This document shows, piece after piece, positions 1 to 8,031 of a stretch of 13,537 nt of DNA. A program made the position numbers and the translations under genes. The DNA comes from Candidatus Hydrogenedens sp. (GTDB lineage Bacteria; Hydrogenedentota; Hydrogenedentia; Hydrogenedentales; Hydrogenedentaceae). Location of the stretch: positions 1 to 13,537 of the forward strand of contig JAIWNQ010000261.1 in assembly GCA_020216745.1 (NCBI GenBank). The letters run 5' to 3'. Below the pieces are notes generated by a model. The model searched no databases. It saw nothing but the letters and a program-made list of their open reading frames with translations, and had not been told where the DNA came from. How positions within the stretch are numbered: the stretch's first letter is position 1; each line of letters begins with the position of its first letter.

Positions 1-2137
1 CATTCGCAGACATTTGATAACAATCGAGGTCACTGTATTTGGGGCAAATACCGCATGCGACTGCAAGTCCACGATTGGAGTCATATACTGGTCGTATGAC
101 AGAGGCATCGCCAGGTCCATCGTAAGTTGCACCTTGAAATGGTTTTAATATGGTTTGTGCCTGTACCTCATGGTCATACATCCGCACAAAGGATTCTTTA
201 CTACATACATTTAAACTACCTAATACCTTTTTTAGGTCATCAGTTAAATCCAATTTTTTGGGGATATTAAATCTTTTTGATGGTGAAGGTGTAAGTTTTG
301 CTCTTAACTGCATTGTAGGGACACCCTCATGGAGGAAATGCATAGATAAAGAGGCAATTAATTTATTATTGTAATAACAGTTAAGATATCCAGAATCTGT
401 AAATTCACCGAGAACCGTTGCCTCTACGTCTCTACGCTTTGCAAGTTCGAGAAATTCATCAATGTGTTCAGGTGGTACTGCGAGAGTCATTCGTTCTTGT
501 GATTCAGATAGAAAAATCTCCCATGGTGCAAGCCCAGCATATTTAAGAGGTGCTCGGTCTAAATAAACATTTGCACCTCCTGGAATTCTTGCCATTTCTC
601 CAATACTTGAAGATAAGCCACCTGCACCGTCATCGGTAACTGCATTGTATAAAGACCGATCCCTTGCCTCAAAAAGGAAGTCCGAAAGTTTCTTCTGCGT
701 AATGGGGTCGCCTATTTGGACGGCTGTGACTGGGGAACCTTCATGGAGCTCTTCCGATGAGAAAGTAGCACCGTGTATTCCGTCTTTGCCTATTCTTCCG
801 CCAAGCATAACAATCAGGTCGCCACTGCGTGCTTGTTTCTCATGGCTGGGTTTCCCATTAATCTTATTAGGGATTATTCCACCTGTGCCACAGAAGACTA
901 AAGGTTTCCCTAAAAAACGTTCATGAAACACAATTGCTCCATTAACTGTGGGTATACCACTTTGATTGCCTCCGTCTCTCACACCAGCATGAACGCCACG
1001 GAGCACTCTTCGTGGATGGAATAATCGTTCTGGAATTTTCCCTTCATAGAAAGGTGATGCAAAACAAAATACATCTGTATTGAAAATACAACGGCAACCT
1101 AAACCAGCACCTAAAATATCACGATTTACACCAACAATACCTGTAATAGCACCACCATAAGGGTCAAGTGCTGAAGGGCTATTATGTGTTTCGACTTTCA
1201 TTGAAATAAGATGATTATCATCAAATCGTATAAGACCTGCATTATCGTGGAAAACACTTACCAGCCAATTAATTTCGGATTGGAGTTTTTCTGTAACAGA
1301 TTTTATATATGTTTTGAATAGACTATTGATTTTTTGGGTCTCATTATCATTTTCGAAGTTAATCTCTGCATTAAATATTTTATGTTTGCAGTGTTCAGAC
1401 CATGTTTGTGCCAAAATTTCTAATTCAATATCAGTTGGACAATCAGGTAAATTATGCTTTTTCCTATGGTTCTTCGTTTCTGGATTCTGATAATAGTCTT
1501 TAATGGCTTTCATTTCACGTAGGTCAAGGGCTAATAATCTTTTTTGGCTTAATTCAACCAATCCTTTATCGTCCAAATCTAAAGAAATGGTTTCTACAAT
1601 GCTTTCCGTTTTTTCCTTTACAATAGGAGGTGGTAATAAAAAAAGGTCATCTTTTGTTGAAAGTTCATTTAGAGATAGCACACACCAGTGTTGGATAAGT
1701 TCATTTGCAAGAAGTTCTCTCGCAATTTTTGAACAAAGGTCTTTAGATAAACCTGCAAACCAATACATTGTTGATTTGAAAACAAGTTCATCCGATTTTA
1801 AATCGCGAGAAATGGTATCCTGAATTCCCTCTCGTGCACTTTTACCAACATTGTCCGTAACTCCAGGGCGAAATCCAACCTCAACAACATGTTGGTATTC
1901 ATGGGAGAAGAGAATATGCTTATTTATTGATGAAATTTGTATTACAGAATCGGTAAATAATTCATTTGCTATTTTTATTAGTTCATGTTCTGTGAGATTT
2001 GCCATGATTGTATATACATCAACCACACGAATAGAATTACAGGTAATGGCTAAATCGTCTTTTATTTGTGAACATAAACTTTTACCGATAGGGTCCGTCA
2101 GTTCCGGTCGAACAGAGACTTCAATTCGGTTGAGCAT
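1..2137 (-). CDS. purL: PurL, FGAM synthase with fused tandem PurS-like N-terminus (3' end cut off by window)
   Basis: Glutamine-dependent conversion of FGAR to FGAM with ATP, the fourth step of IMP synthesis, in the cytoplasm. The ATG at 2137-2135 opens 712 codons that stay open to the window edge. Residues about 1-80 and 83-165 each resemble the ~80-residue PurS fold (compare RPELTDPIGKS with RPGVTDNVGKS), so the subunit seems to carry two PurS modules. A linker leads to the PurL core: WSEHCKHK at 246-253 (family catalytic His region), KVETHNSPSALDPYGG at 314-329, RDGGNQSGIPT at 387-397, GGRIGKDGIHGA at 446-457 and DDGAGGLSS at 502-510. A separate PurQ glutaminase would be expected elsewhere; the missing C-terminus means a fused one cannot be excluded. 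The SD-like AAAGGGAA lies inside the end of purM, and the genes overlap by 17 bp, so coupled translation is likely. The family is near certain; the duplicated PurS reading is my inference from sequence similarity. Confidence 0.95.
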   Translation of the reverse strand, partial: MLNRIEVSVRPELTDPIGKSLCSQIKDDLAITCNSIRVVDVYTIMANLTEHELIKIANELFTDSVIQISSINKHILFSHEYQHVVEVGFRPGVTDNVGKSAREGIQDTISRDLKSDELVFKSTMYWFAGLSKDLCSKIARELLANELIQHWCVLSLNELSTKDDLFLLPPPIVKEKTESIVETISLDLDDKGLVELSQKRLLALDLREMKAIKDYYQNPETKNHRKKHNLPDCPTDIELEILAQTWSEHCKHKIFNAEINFENDNETQKINSLFKTYIKSVTEKLQSEINWLVSVFHDNAGLIRFDDNHLISMKVETHNSPSALDPYGGAITGIVGVNRDILGAGLGCRCIFNTDVFCFASPFYEGKIPERLFHPRRVLRGVHAGVRDGGNQSGIPTVNGAIVFHERFLGKPLVFCGTGGIIPNKINGKPSHEKQARSGDLIVMLGGRIGKDGIHGATFSSEELHEGSPVTAVQIGDPITQKKLSDFLFEARDRSLYNAVTDDGAGGLSSSIGEMARIPGGANVYLDRAPLKYAGLAPWEIFLSESQERMTLAVPPEHIDEFLELAKRRDVEATVLGEFTDSGYLNCYYNNKLIASLSMHFLHEGVPTMQLRAKLTPSPSKRFNIPKKLDLTDDLKKVLGSLNVCSKESFVRMYDHEVQAQTILKPFQGATYDGPGDASVIRPVYDSNRGLAVACGICPKYSDLDCYQMSAN

Positions 2138-3191
2138 ATTTTAAATTCCCTTTATAATACACTTTCCTTTCGCCATTGATTATTTTTCCTACAATATGTA
2201 CAGTTACACCTGCTTGTTCGAATGCTTTCAATACTTTGGGTAGATGTTCTTCTGGAATGATAAATAGTAAACCAAGCCCCATATTAAAAACACGCAACAT
2301 TTCCTCATCATCTACGTTTCCAGTTTCTTTTAAGAAGCGGAATAGGTATGGCACTTCCCAACTACCAAGGTTAATTTCCGCACCTATATTTTCAGGTAGA
2401 ATTCGCGGTAGATTTTCTGTAATACCCCCTCCTGTAATATGAGCCATACCACGAACGTCTGCTAACTTCATGACTATTTGCATAATCTTTGAGTAGCAGA
2501 GATGAGGAGCCATTAAAGTATCGTATACGGATTGATTTGTTCCTGGAAATGTATCTTCTAATTTTAATTTTGCTACTTCAAAACATATTTTACGTGCGAG
2601 GGTGTATCCATTTGTGTGTAACCCTGAAGAAGCAAGTCCGAGTATAACATCTCCAGCTTGAATATGTGAGCCATCAACGATTTTTTTACGGTCTACAATT
2701 CCAACAATAGTTCCTACAAGGTCATACTCTTCTGGTTTATATACATCAGGCATTTCTGCAGTCTCTCCTCCGATGAGAGCACAACCAGCCTGACCGCAAC
2801 CTAATGTGAGCCCACGTACAACCTCAATAATTGTCGAAGGATTTAATTTGCCCATGGCAATATAATCAAGAAAAAAGAGAGGTTTTGCACCTTGAACTAA
2901 AATGTCGTTTACGCAATGGGAGACGAGGTCAATTCCCACTGTATCATGTTTATTTGCCATAATCGCTAATTTTAGTTTTGTTCCTACTCCGTCAATACTT
3001 GAAACGAGAACAGGTTCTTCAATACCTTGTAAGTCAGGTTGGAAAAGTCCACCAAATAATCCTATGTTATATAAGACTTGGTCGTTGAACGTCCTTTTAA
3101 CTAATTCTTTAATTTCGCTAACTGCTTCATTCGCAGCGTCAATATTAACGCCTGCGTCTTTATAACTTAATTTTCGTGTTTCGTCGTCCAT
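2121..3191 (-). CDS. purM: PurM, phosphoribosylformylglycinamidine cyclo-ligase (AIR synthetase)
   Basis: ATP-dependent ring closure of FGAM to AIR, the step directly after PurL. The 356-residue length is normal for the family. Diagnostic motifs appear in order: SYKDAGVNIDA (9-19), DGVGTKLK in the ATP-binding region (67-74), GGETAEMP (141-148), LASSGLHTNGYTLAR (186-200), HITGGGITENLPR (251-263) and VFNMGLG (301-307). The ATG at 3191-3189 is preceded by AGAGGAAT at a suitable distance. It is the first gene of a purM-purL transcription unit, and its last 17 bases overlap the purL start. Having the two enzymes of consecutive steps coupled suggests balanced expression. No PurR box or purine riboswitch fold was recognised in the 145 bp upstream. 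Composition resembles purL, and nothing suggests transfer or damage. Confidence 0.98.
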   Translation of the reverse strand: MDDETRKLSYKDAGVNIDAANEAVSEIKELVKRTFNDQVLYNIGLFGGLFQPDLQGIEEPVLVSSIDGVGTKLKLAIMANKHDTVGIDLVSHCVNDILVQGAKPLFFLDYIAMGKLNPSTIIEVVRGLTLGCGQAGCALIGGETAEMPDVYKPEEYDLVGTIVGIVDRKKIVDGSHIQAGDVILGLASSGLHTNGYTLARKICFEVAKLKLEDTFPGTNQSVYDTLMAPHLCYSKIMQIVMKLADVRGMAHITGGGITENLPRILPENIGAEINLGSWEVPYLFRFLKETGNVDDEEMLRVFNMGLGLLFIIPEEHLPKVLKAFEQAGVTVHIVGKIINGERKVYYKGNLKYAQPN

Positions 3192-3336
3192 AAATTATTC
3201 CTCTAATTAATTGCCCAATAAATTGGTAGTATAATAGCATATATAGAAATATAAATCGAATAGAGCATACCTTTACTATAAGGGAGGTAATATTAGAATT
3301 CATGGAAAAGGTGAAAAATGAACTTTATCATCAAAT
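3192..3336. promoter_or_regulatory. Divergent promoter region between purM and the ligase-like gene
   Basis: This AT-rich 145-bp spacer separates divergent genes. On the plus strand a perfect TATAAT lies at 3230-3235, with only a weak -35 candidate (TTAATT, 3207-3212, 17-bp spacing). Read on the minus strand, the same place gives TATTAT (3236-3231), a plausible -10 toward purM, again with a poor -35. Both directions may therefore share one -10 core. A strong SD, AGGGAGGT, sits at 3281-3288 on the plus strand. The hexamers and SD are seen; promoter activity is inferred. Confidence 0.35.
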
Positions 3337-3340
3337 ATGA
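3302..3340 (+). CDS. Possible 12-codon leader ORF, overlapping the ligase-like gene start
   Basis: ATG at 3302-3304 opens a 12-codon frame, MEKVKNELYHQI, ending in TGA at 3338-3340. That stop overlaps the ATG at 3337-3339 of the large membrane protein as ATGA. The only strong SD in the area (AGGGAGGT, 3281-3288) lies 13 bases before this small ATG and about 48 before the large gene, which has no good SD of its own. The arrangement fits a leader that delivers ribosomes to the next start by termination-reinitiation. The 13-base spacing is long, so the SD may be imperfectly placed. No known leader family is recognised, and chance is possible in AT-rich DNA. Confidence 0.3.
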   Translation: MEKVKNELYHQI

Positions 3341-4980
3341 ATATGAATTTATTTAAAAATGAAAATGTAATTCATACCTTAATATTTTCATCAATTGTTT
3401 TGCCTCCTTTAATTTTTTCTTTTGAGTTCACTTCCTTCCTATATCCCAAAGAAATTGTGTTGAGTGGTTTACTTCTACTCTTGTTTCCATTTTTTTTGGC
3501 ACGAACTGAAACGTTAGTTGTTAATCTTCATTCCCTATTATTCTTGATTTTAATTTTATTTTTTTGTTTGAGCATATTTTATGCGAAAGTGCCAGAACAA
3601 ACGTTGATTAGAGTAAGTGAACTAACCTTGTTTTTAGTTTATATTATTGTTATAGATGATTTTTGTGTGAAGAGTACTTATAAAAATGCTATGGATTTAG
3701 GAATCATTATTTCTGGGTTGGGTATTTCATTAACATTAATCATTCAAAAATATAATATAGTACCAGTTCTATTCCCTACATTTCCCGAGTATAAACAACT
3801 ATATTCTGTATTTGGTAATCAAAACCTTGCAGGTTCTTATATTGCCTTGTCTATGATTTGGCTATTGACTCGCAAACAAGAAATTATAAGAAAGAATTTA
3901 TATGTTGTTTTATGTTCTTTTGTTCTTGGATACAGTTTATTTTTGAGTAATTCTCGGTCATCATGGATTGCTTTTCTATTTTGTTTTATTCTTTTTATTT
4001 TTGATATGGGTAGGGATAAGGAAGATAAGTATCATTTATCTATTGGTTTAAGTTTAGGCATTTTATTGGCACTTATTTTAGCATTACCTACTGTTATACC
4101 ACGGATTACACAATCTTTTTCAGGAAGTGATGTTGGGTTTCGTACACGGCTATGGATATATGACGGTACTATCAGAATGTTTTTAAAGAATCCATTATTA
4201 GGGGTTGGATTTGGAAATTATTATTATTGGAGCCCGAAATATTTGGGGGATGCTTTACATTCAAATTACGGTAATACTCATTATAGGAATGAATTGTTAA
4301 CTTTGCATGCTCATAATGATATTTTGGAGTTACTTGCAGAAGGTGGAATTATAATTGGGATATTAATACTTATTTTCTATTTCCTACCAATTATACTTTA
4401 TCGAAAGAATTATGTTTGGATTGTATTTTTAATAACATCACTTTTTAATCCCATATTTATTAGCGGATTTCATATAAGTATAGCGTTATTTTCTTTGATG
4501 AACCATATAAATATTGGGACTAAGAGTGTGATGAATATATTAAGCAAATATGAATTATTTTTAAATAGAAAATGGAGATATGTAGTAGTTGTTTTAGGAA
4601 TATTTATTATGGTTTTTCTTTCATATACGTTGTGGTTACCTGATTATAAATTAAGGCAGGCAGAAAAACAGTTAATATTACATATAGATTGTTCGAGCCA
4701 TTACCAGATGTTAGTAAAATCAAGATTTGCCTCTTATGCAACGTGGGAAGGGTATGCCCAATCACTAATACTAAAAAAAGATTATGAAAATGCCTATCAT
4801 GTTCTAAAAAAAGCATTAGAAAAGACGGACTCAGGGTTTATATATTTATTATTAGGTAGATGTGCAAGCGAGTTAGGAAAAAAAGAAGAAAGTATCCGAT
4901 GGTATCGTGAATGTTTATATCGATTTCCCAATAATATAGAGGCTCAAGAAGGGGTAAAAGTTAACTCAGATTTGCAATAA
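3337..4980 (+). CDS. O-antigen ligase/polymerase-like membrane protein (Wzy_C type) with C-terminal TPRs
   Basis: A 547-residue polytopic inner-membrane protein, probably moving or polymerising undecaprenyl-diphosphate-linked glycan on the periplasmic side. Hydrophobic segments run from residue 11 to about 430, roughly 11-12 helices. The family signature is clear: NSRSSW (205-210), then FRTRLWIYDGTIRMFLKNPLLGVGFGNYY (268-296) and HAHNDILELLAEGGIIIG (324-341) in the large periplasmic loop; WaaL-type enzymes use a His in such a loop. After the last helix, residues ~465-540 form two TPR-like helix pairs (NAYHVLKKALEK, LGKKEESIRWYRECLYRFPNN). Sequence alone does not separate ligase (WaaL), polymerase (Wzy) and protein O-oligosaccharyltransferase. 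An in-frame TGA at 3319 bars an upstream start, leaving ATG 3337 or 3343; local SD support is weak, so it may depend on the small leader ORF. Its 3' end overlaps the convergent gene by 20 bp. The adjacent LPS-kinase cluster supports an envelope role. Confidence 0.88.
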   Translation: MNMNLFKNENVIHTLIFSSIVLPPLIFSFEFTSFLYPKEIVLSGLLLLLFPFFLARTETLVVNLHSLLFLILILFFCLSIFYAKVPEQTLIRVSELTLFLVYIIVIDDFCVKSTYKNAMDLGIIISGLGISLTLIIQKYNIVPVLFPTFPEYKQLYSVFGNQNLAGSYIALSMIWLLTRKQEIIRKNLYVVLCSFVLGYSLFLSNSRSSWIAFLFCFILFIFDMGRDKEDKYHLSIGLSLGILLALILALPTVIPRITQSFSGSDVGFRTRLWIYDGTIRMFLKNPLLGVGFGNYYYWSPKYLGDALHSNYGNTHYRNELLTLHAHNDILELLAEGGIIIGILILIFYFLPIILYRKNYVWIVFLITSLFNPIFISGFHISIALFSLMNHINIGTKSVMNILSKYELFLNRKWRYVVVVLGIFIMVFLSYTLWLPDYKLRQAEKQLILHIDCSSHYQMLVKSRFASYATWEGYAQSLILKKDYENAYHVLKKALEKTDSGFIYLLLGRCASELGKKEESIRWYRECLYRFPNNIEAQEGVKVNSDLQ

Positions 4981-6439
4981 AAAGGCTTTGTACTATAGCT
5001 ACAAAAGGGGTGTTGTTAGAAGTAGATATTTTTATTGTGTAGTTTGTATCGGTTTCAATAGGTAAGTTCACTTTATATCTTTCGCTTCTTAGTTTTTCAT
5101 AAATTATAGGTTTTGTTTCCCCTCGATTTACTTCAAGAACAAACTCATCAGCGTCATTTAGAAATAAAGTAATTGTTATTTCTTTTGAGCGTGTATCCAG
5201 CCAATAAGAACCAGTGCTATTCCATAATATATTACGTATTACGGGGGAACCATCTTCACTTTTTATTTCTAATGAACGAGTTGAATTTGGATATTGAGTG
5301 CGGAAAAAACTAACAGTAGACGGAATTTGGGAAATAGGATTAATAAACCGTTTGAGTTGATAACTTTCGGATAGAGTAAGAAGTAAAATGGTAGATATTA
5401 GTAAGGATAAAATATACAGTAAACAGATATTTAAGGCTTTAAGGAGTGAGATGCCGAATGTTCCTAAAATAATAAGAAAAGCAAAAAGTGGGATAAATGC
5501 AAATCCCCAGAGGATAATGAATTTAGGTAGCCATGAGAATAAGAAAACAATAGAGGCTATCAGTATTCCAACCAATATAATAAGATTTGGATGTATGCTT
5601 TCTTTAACTCCCATAATTTTCGAAATTAAATTTATAAGTAGGGGTGAAATAATTAAAAGGGAAAATCCAGTGATAATTCGAGATAATAACAATTCATTTT
5701 GATAAATATCCCAGAATGATAAATGTGTATGTAAAAGGGTTGGTTTTTGTAGCCAAAATGTGAGCGACATAAATATGTTGATTGAAACAAAAATAATAAG
5801 GACTAAACCGAGGAATAAGGTAATAATTTCAGGTGTTAAGTTAATCAAAACATTTTGAGAAAATCCCGTGGTTGATAAATTTGGTGGGCTTGTTGAAAGT
5901 CTTAATGTCTCTCCACATTTCCAACAGTGGTCATTATCTTTAGGATTTTCAGAGCCACAACGTTTACAAATTGACTCGGGCAATAAATCAAAGTCCGTTG
6001 CAAGGATTACAGGGAAGGGACGTTTTTTTACAGTTTTTCTTTCAATGTGTCGTTTAAGTCGTTCAATCGCCACATGTGCCCATTTATGTTCAGGACATAT
6101 CTCATGTAATTTTTCATAAGTTTGTTTAGCTAAATCATATTTACCAATAGTAACGTAAATTCTGCCAAGTTGTTCATATAAGCCAGGTTCATTACCCCAG
6201 ATTTCAATTGCTTTTTTTAATTTCTCTATCGCATCTTCATATTTCCCCAATCGGTAAAGTGTTGCAGACAAGAATCGGTAAACATTTATATGTGGTTCCC
6301 ATTCGTTAACTAAGACGGTAAGATGGTCTAACGCTAAGGAATAATCTTTATTTTGATATAGTTTTTTTGCTAATGTCCATCGTTTTTCATAGTCTTTAGG
6401 ATTTTTTTCAACGTAGTCAAGTAGGTCAAGAAGGTTCAA
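4961..6439 (-). CDS. TPR / zinc-ribbon / multi-pass membrane protein of unknown function
   Basis: 492 residues in three parts. Residues ~17-130 are three or more TPR units (LGKYEDAIEKLKKAIEIW, IGKYDLAKQTYEKLHEICP). Residues 158-176 form a zinc ribbon, CKRC-x10-CWKC, with Cys158, 161, 172 and 175. Residues ~203-357 contain about five hydrophobic helices, and ~360-492 is a hydrophilic, beta-rich tail that could be extracytoplasmic. I recognise no named family; TPR plus zinc ribbon on the cytoplasmic face suggests a scaffold or assembly protein. The start is TTG at 6439-6437: an in-frame TGA lies just upstream, no nearby in-frame ATG exists, and AAGGTGAT sits about 9 bases before. It is the last gene of the five-gene minus-strand cluster, 26 bp after its neighbour. 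Its stop lies inside the 3' end of the convergent ligase-like gene, which also ends in TPRs. Confidence 0.85.
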   Translation of the reverse strand: MNLLDLLDYVEKNPKDYEKRWTLAKKLYQNKDYSLALDHLTVLVNEWEPHINVYRFLSATLYRLGKYEDAIEKLKKAIEIWGNEPGLYEQLGRIYVTIGKYDLAKQTYEKLHEICPEHKWAHVAIERLKRHIERKTVKKRPFPVILATDFDLLPESICKRCGSENPKDNDHCWKCGETLRLSTSPPNLSTTGFSQNVLINLTPEIITLFLGLVLIIFVSINIFMSLTFWLQKPTLLHTHLSFWDIYQNELLLSRIITGFSLLIISPLLINLISKIMGVKESIHPNLIILVGILIASIVFLFSWLPKFIILWGFAFIPLFAFLIILGTFGISLLKALNICLLYILSLLISTILLLTLSESYQLKRFINPISQIPSTVSFFRTQYPNSTRSLEIKSEDGSPVIRNILWNSTGSYWLDTRSKEITITLFLNDADEFVLEVNRGETKPIIYEKLRSERYKVNLPIETDTNYTIKISTSNNTPFVAIVQSLFIANLS

Positions 6440-6465
6440 CGTTCCATCACCTTTTCATTAAAAAA

Positions 6466-6732
6466 TTAACTATTTTTTCTTTTCTTTTTTCGTTCTTTTT
6501 TCCGTGTTTCTTTATATTTAGCTAAATTTATTCTATACAAAATTTCATTGACAACCCAAGCAATAATTGCACCTACAACAGCTGACATACCTATAGTAAA
6601 ACCAATACGTGTACCCTTTGAATAATCATACACTAAAAAACCAGCCAGAAAATAATTAGGGACGAGAAGTAATAGACTACAAATAATCCAAAAAATCCAT
6701 CCAACGGATTCAATATTTCTGAACTGTTTCAT
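6466..6732 (-). CDS. Small two-helix membrane protein with strongly basic C-terminal tail
   Basis: 88 residues, no firm family. Two hydrophobic helices are visible (about 11-34 and 42-66), joined by the short loop YDYSKGTR. The C-terminus is very basic (KKERKKKRKNS), probably on the cytoplasmic side near lipid head groups or nucleic acid. The helix-Asp-Gly-Thr-helix pattern faintly recalls AtpZ/AtpI-like ATPase-associated proteins, but there is no ATP synthase operon here and I do not assign that function. ATG at 6732 has a good SD (AAGGAGTT) close upstream, 8 bp after the stop of the histidine kinase, so it is almost certainly co-transcribed and really translated. It may assist the neighbouring signalling or envelope genes. 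Confidence 0.72.
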   Translation of the reverse strand: MKQFRNIESVGWIFWIICSLLLLVPNYFLAGFLVYDYSKGTRIGFTIGMSAVVGAIIAWVVNEILYRINLAKYKETRKKERKKKRKNS

Positions 6733-6740
6733 TTAACTCC

Positions 6741-8000
6741 TTATCCTTTAGTTTTTTGAGGTTGTGGGATTGTTAGTGTAAATTGAGTTCCTTTATTAAT
6801 TTGACTGGAAACGGTGATTTTTCCACCGTGTTCTTCCACAATTTTCTTCGTAACCGAAAGTCCTAATCCAGTGCCTTTATATCCCTTTGTAGTAAAGAAA
6901 GGCTCAAAGATGTGTTTGATATCCTCATCGGATATCCCCTTGCCATTATCAGAAATAGTTATAACTAACCCATTATTTTTAGAAAATGTTGCCTTGATAT
7001 CAATACGCCCCCCGTTTTCTGGGATAAAATCTGTAGCATTTAATAAGAGATTCGTAATGCAATGCATAATACCATTGGGATCAAGATATACATCATCTTT
7101 TATTTCTGAAAGGTTAATAGTTAAGGTGATGTTTCGACTTTTAAATAGGTCGGAAAATATTTCAGTTACTTTATTTATAATACTCTCAAGGTTGCAATAC
7201 GTCTTTTGTGGGATGCGGGGTTTTGAAAATAAAAGCAAATCTTGAACAAATTCAGAAACGAAAAATGAAGTTCGTCGTAGAACAGGCCATGCTTTATGAA
7301 CAATAGGATAGTTTTTTTGTTGCAGTGCCTTATCCATAAGCTCAGTACTGGTGAGCATCCCTGTGAGAATATTTTTTAAGTGATGTGTCAATGCTGTAAT
7401 TGTATATCCAATCGCAGCAAGTCGTTCCGATTGTAGTTTCTCCTGAATAAGTTGTGAATTTACCACTGCAGTTGATGCCCAAGAGGCAAGAATTTCAAGG
7501 AAACGTAAATCCTCATGAGTAAAATCATTTCCATCAAGTTTGTTAACCATTTCAAGGACACCTATTAAGCGCTTACGGTCAATCATAGGGACCGCAAGTA
7601 AGTTTCTTGTAGAAAAGTTCGTTAACGTATCTACCTCAGAAAAGAAACGTGGGTCATTCTTGACATTATTTACAATTATCGGTTTCAGTGTCCTTGCTAC
7701 TTCTCCTGCAATACCACGGTCTATTGGAATACGTATTTCCTTTTTAGTTATTTCTGAACCGACTGGTCCTAATGTAACCTGAAAGGATAATTCTTTCCGC
7801 TTTTCATCGTATAGCAAGAGAGAACCTGCCTCCGCATTACTCGCTTTTCTACATTCCTCAGTAATAATAGTAATGAGTTGGTCTATATCCGTTAAATTTG
7901 AAAAGAAATGTTGAACACGGTAGATAGCTTGAACGTAACCTCGTATTTCCTCATTAACCCACGATAATTTTGTAATTTGACTTTCTGCTGAATTATCCAT
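6741..8000 (-). CDS. Soluble GAF-domain sensor histidine kinase
   Basis: 419 residues without membrane segments, so probably a cytoplasmic sensor. A GAF domain spans about 35-185 (AGSLLLYDEKRKELSF, GIAGEVARTLKPIIVNNV, LLAVPMIDRKRLIGVLEMVNK). The dimerisation/phosphoacceptor H-box is ALTHHLKNILTG (203-214), with His206 the likely phosphorylated residue in the H-x-x-K-N pattern. The ATPase domain has the N-box NLLLNATDF (317-325), the G1 box DNGKGI (351-356), the F-box FEPFF and the G2 box GTGLGLSV (376-383). Overall type is NtrB-like. No response regulator is encoded in the window, so its partner is unlinked or outside. The ATG at 8000 is the only sensible start, but its SD is weak. It sits 31 bp after the WaaP-like kinase and 8 bp before the small membrane gene, so it may adjust envelope or LPS genes in response to a small ligand; that link is inference. 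Confidence 0.94.
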   Translation of the reverse strand: MDNSAESQITKLSWVNEEIRGYVQAIYRVQHFFSNLTDIDQLITIITEECRKASNAEAGSLLLYDEKRKELSFQVTLGPVGSEITKKEIRIPIDRGIAGEVARTLKPIIVNNVKNDPRFFSEVDTLTNFSTRNLLAVPMIDRKRLIGVLEMVNKLDGNDFTHEDLRFLEILASWASTAVVNSQLIQEKLQSERLAAIGYTITALTHHLKNILTGMLTSTELMDKALQQKNYPIVHKAWPVLRRTSFFVSEFVQDLLLFSKPRIPQKTYCNLESIINKVTEIFSDLFKSRNITLTINLSEIKDDVYLDPNGIMHCITNLLLNATDFIPENGGRIDIKATFSKNNGLVITISDNGKGISDEDIKHIFEPFFTTKGYKGTGLGLSVTKKIVEEHGGKITVSSQINKGTQFTLTIPQPQKTKG

Positions 8001-8031
8001 GTTAGTAGATTCTTGTCCTATGTATAGAGTG

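Noticed and set aside
645..926. Plus-strand open frames inside purL, purM and the minus-strand cluster (for example 645-926, 1503-1823, 6814-7245)
   Set aside because: They lie antisense to clearly identified genes, have no family motifs and arise from the codon pattern of the real strand.
6436..6447. Three-codon frame (ATG GAA CGT TGA) overlapping the TTG start of the TPR/zinc-ribbon gene
   Set aside because: Too short to interpret; the SD is correctly spaced for the TTG itself.
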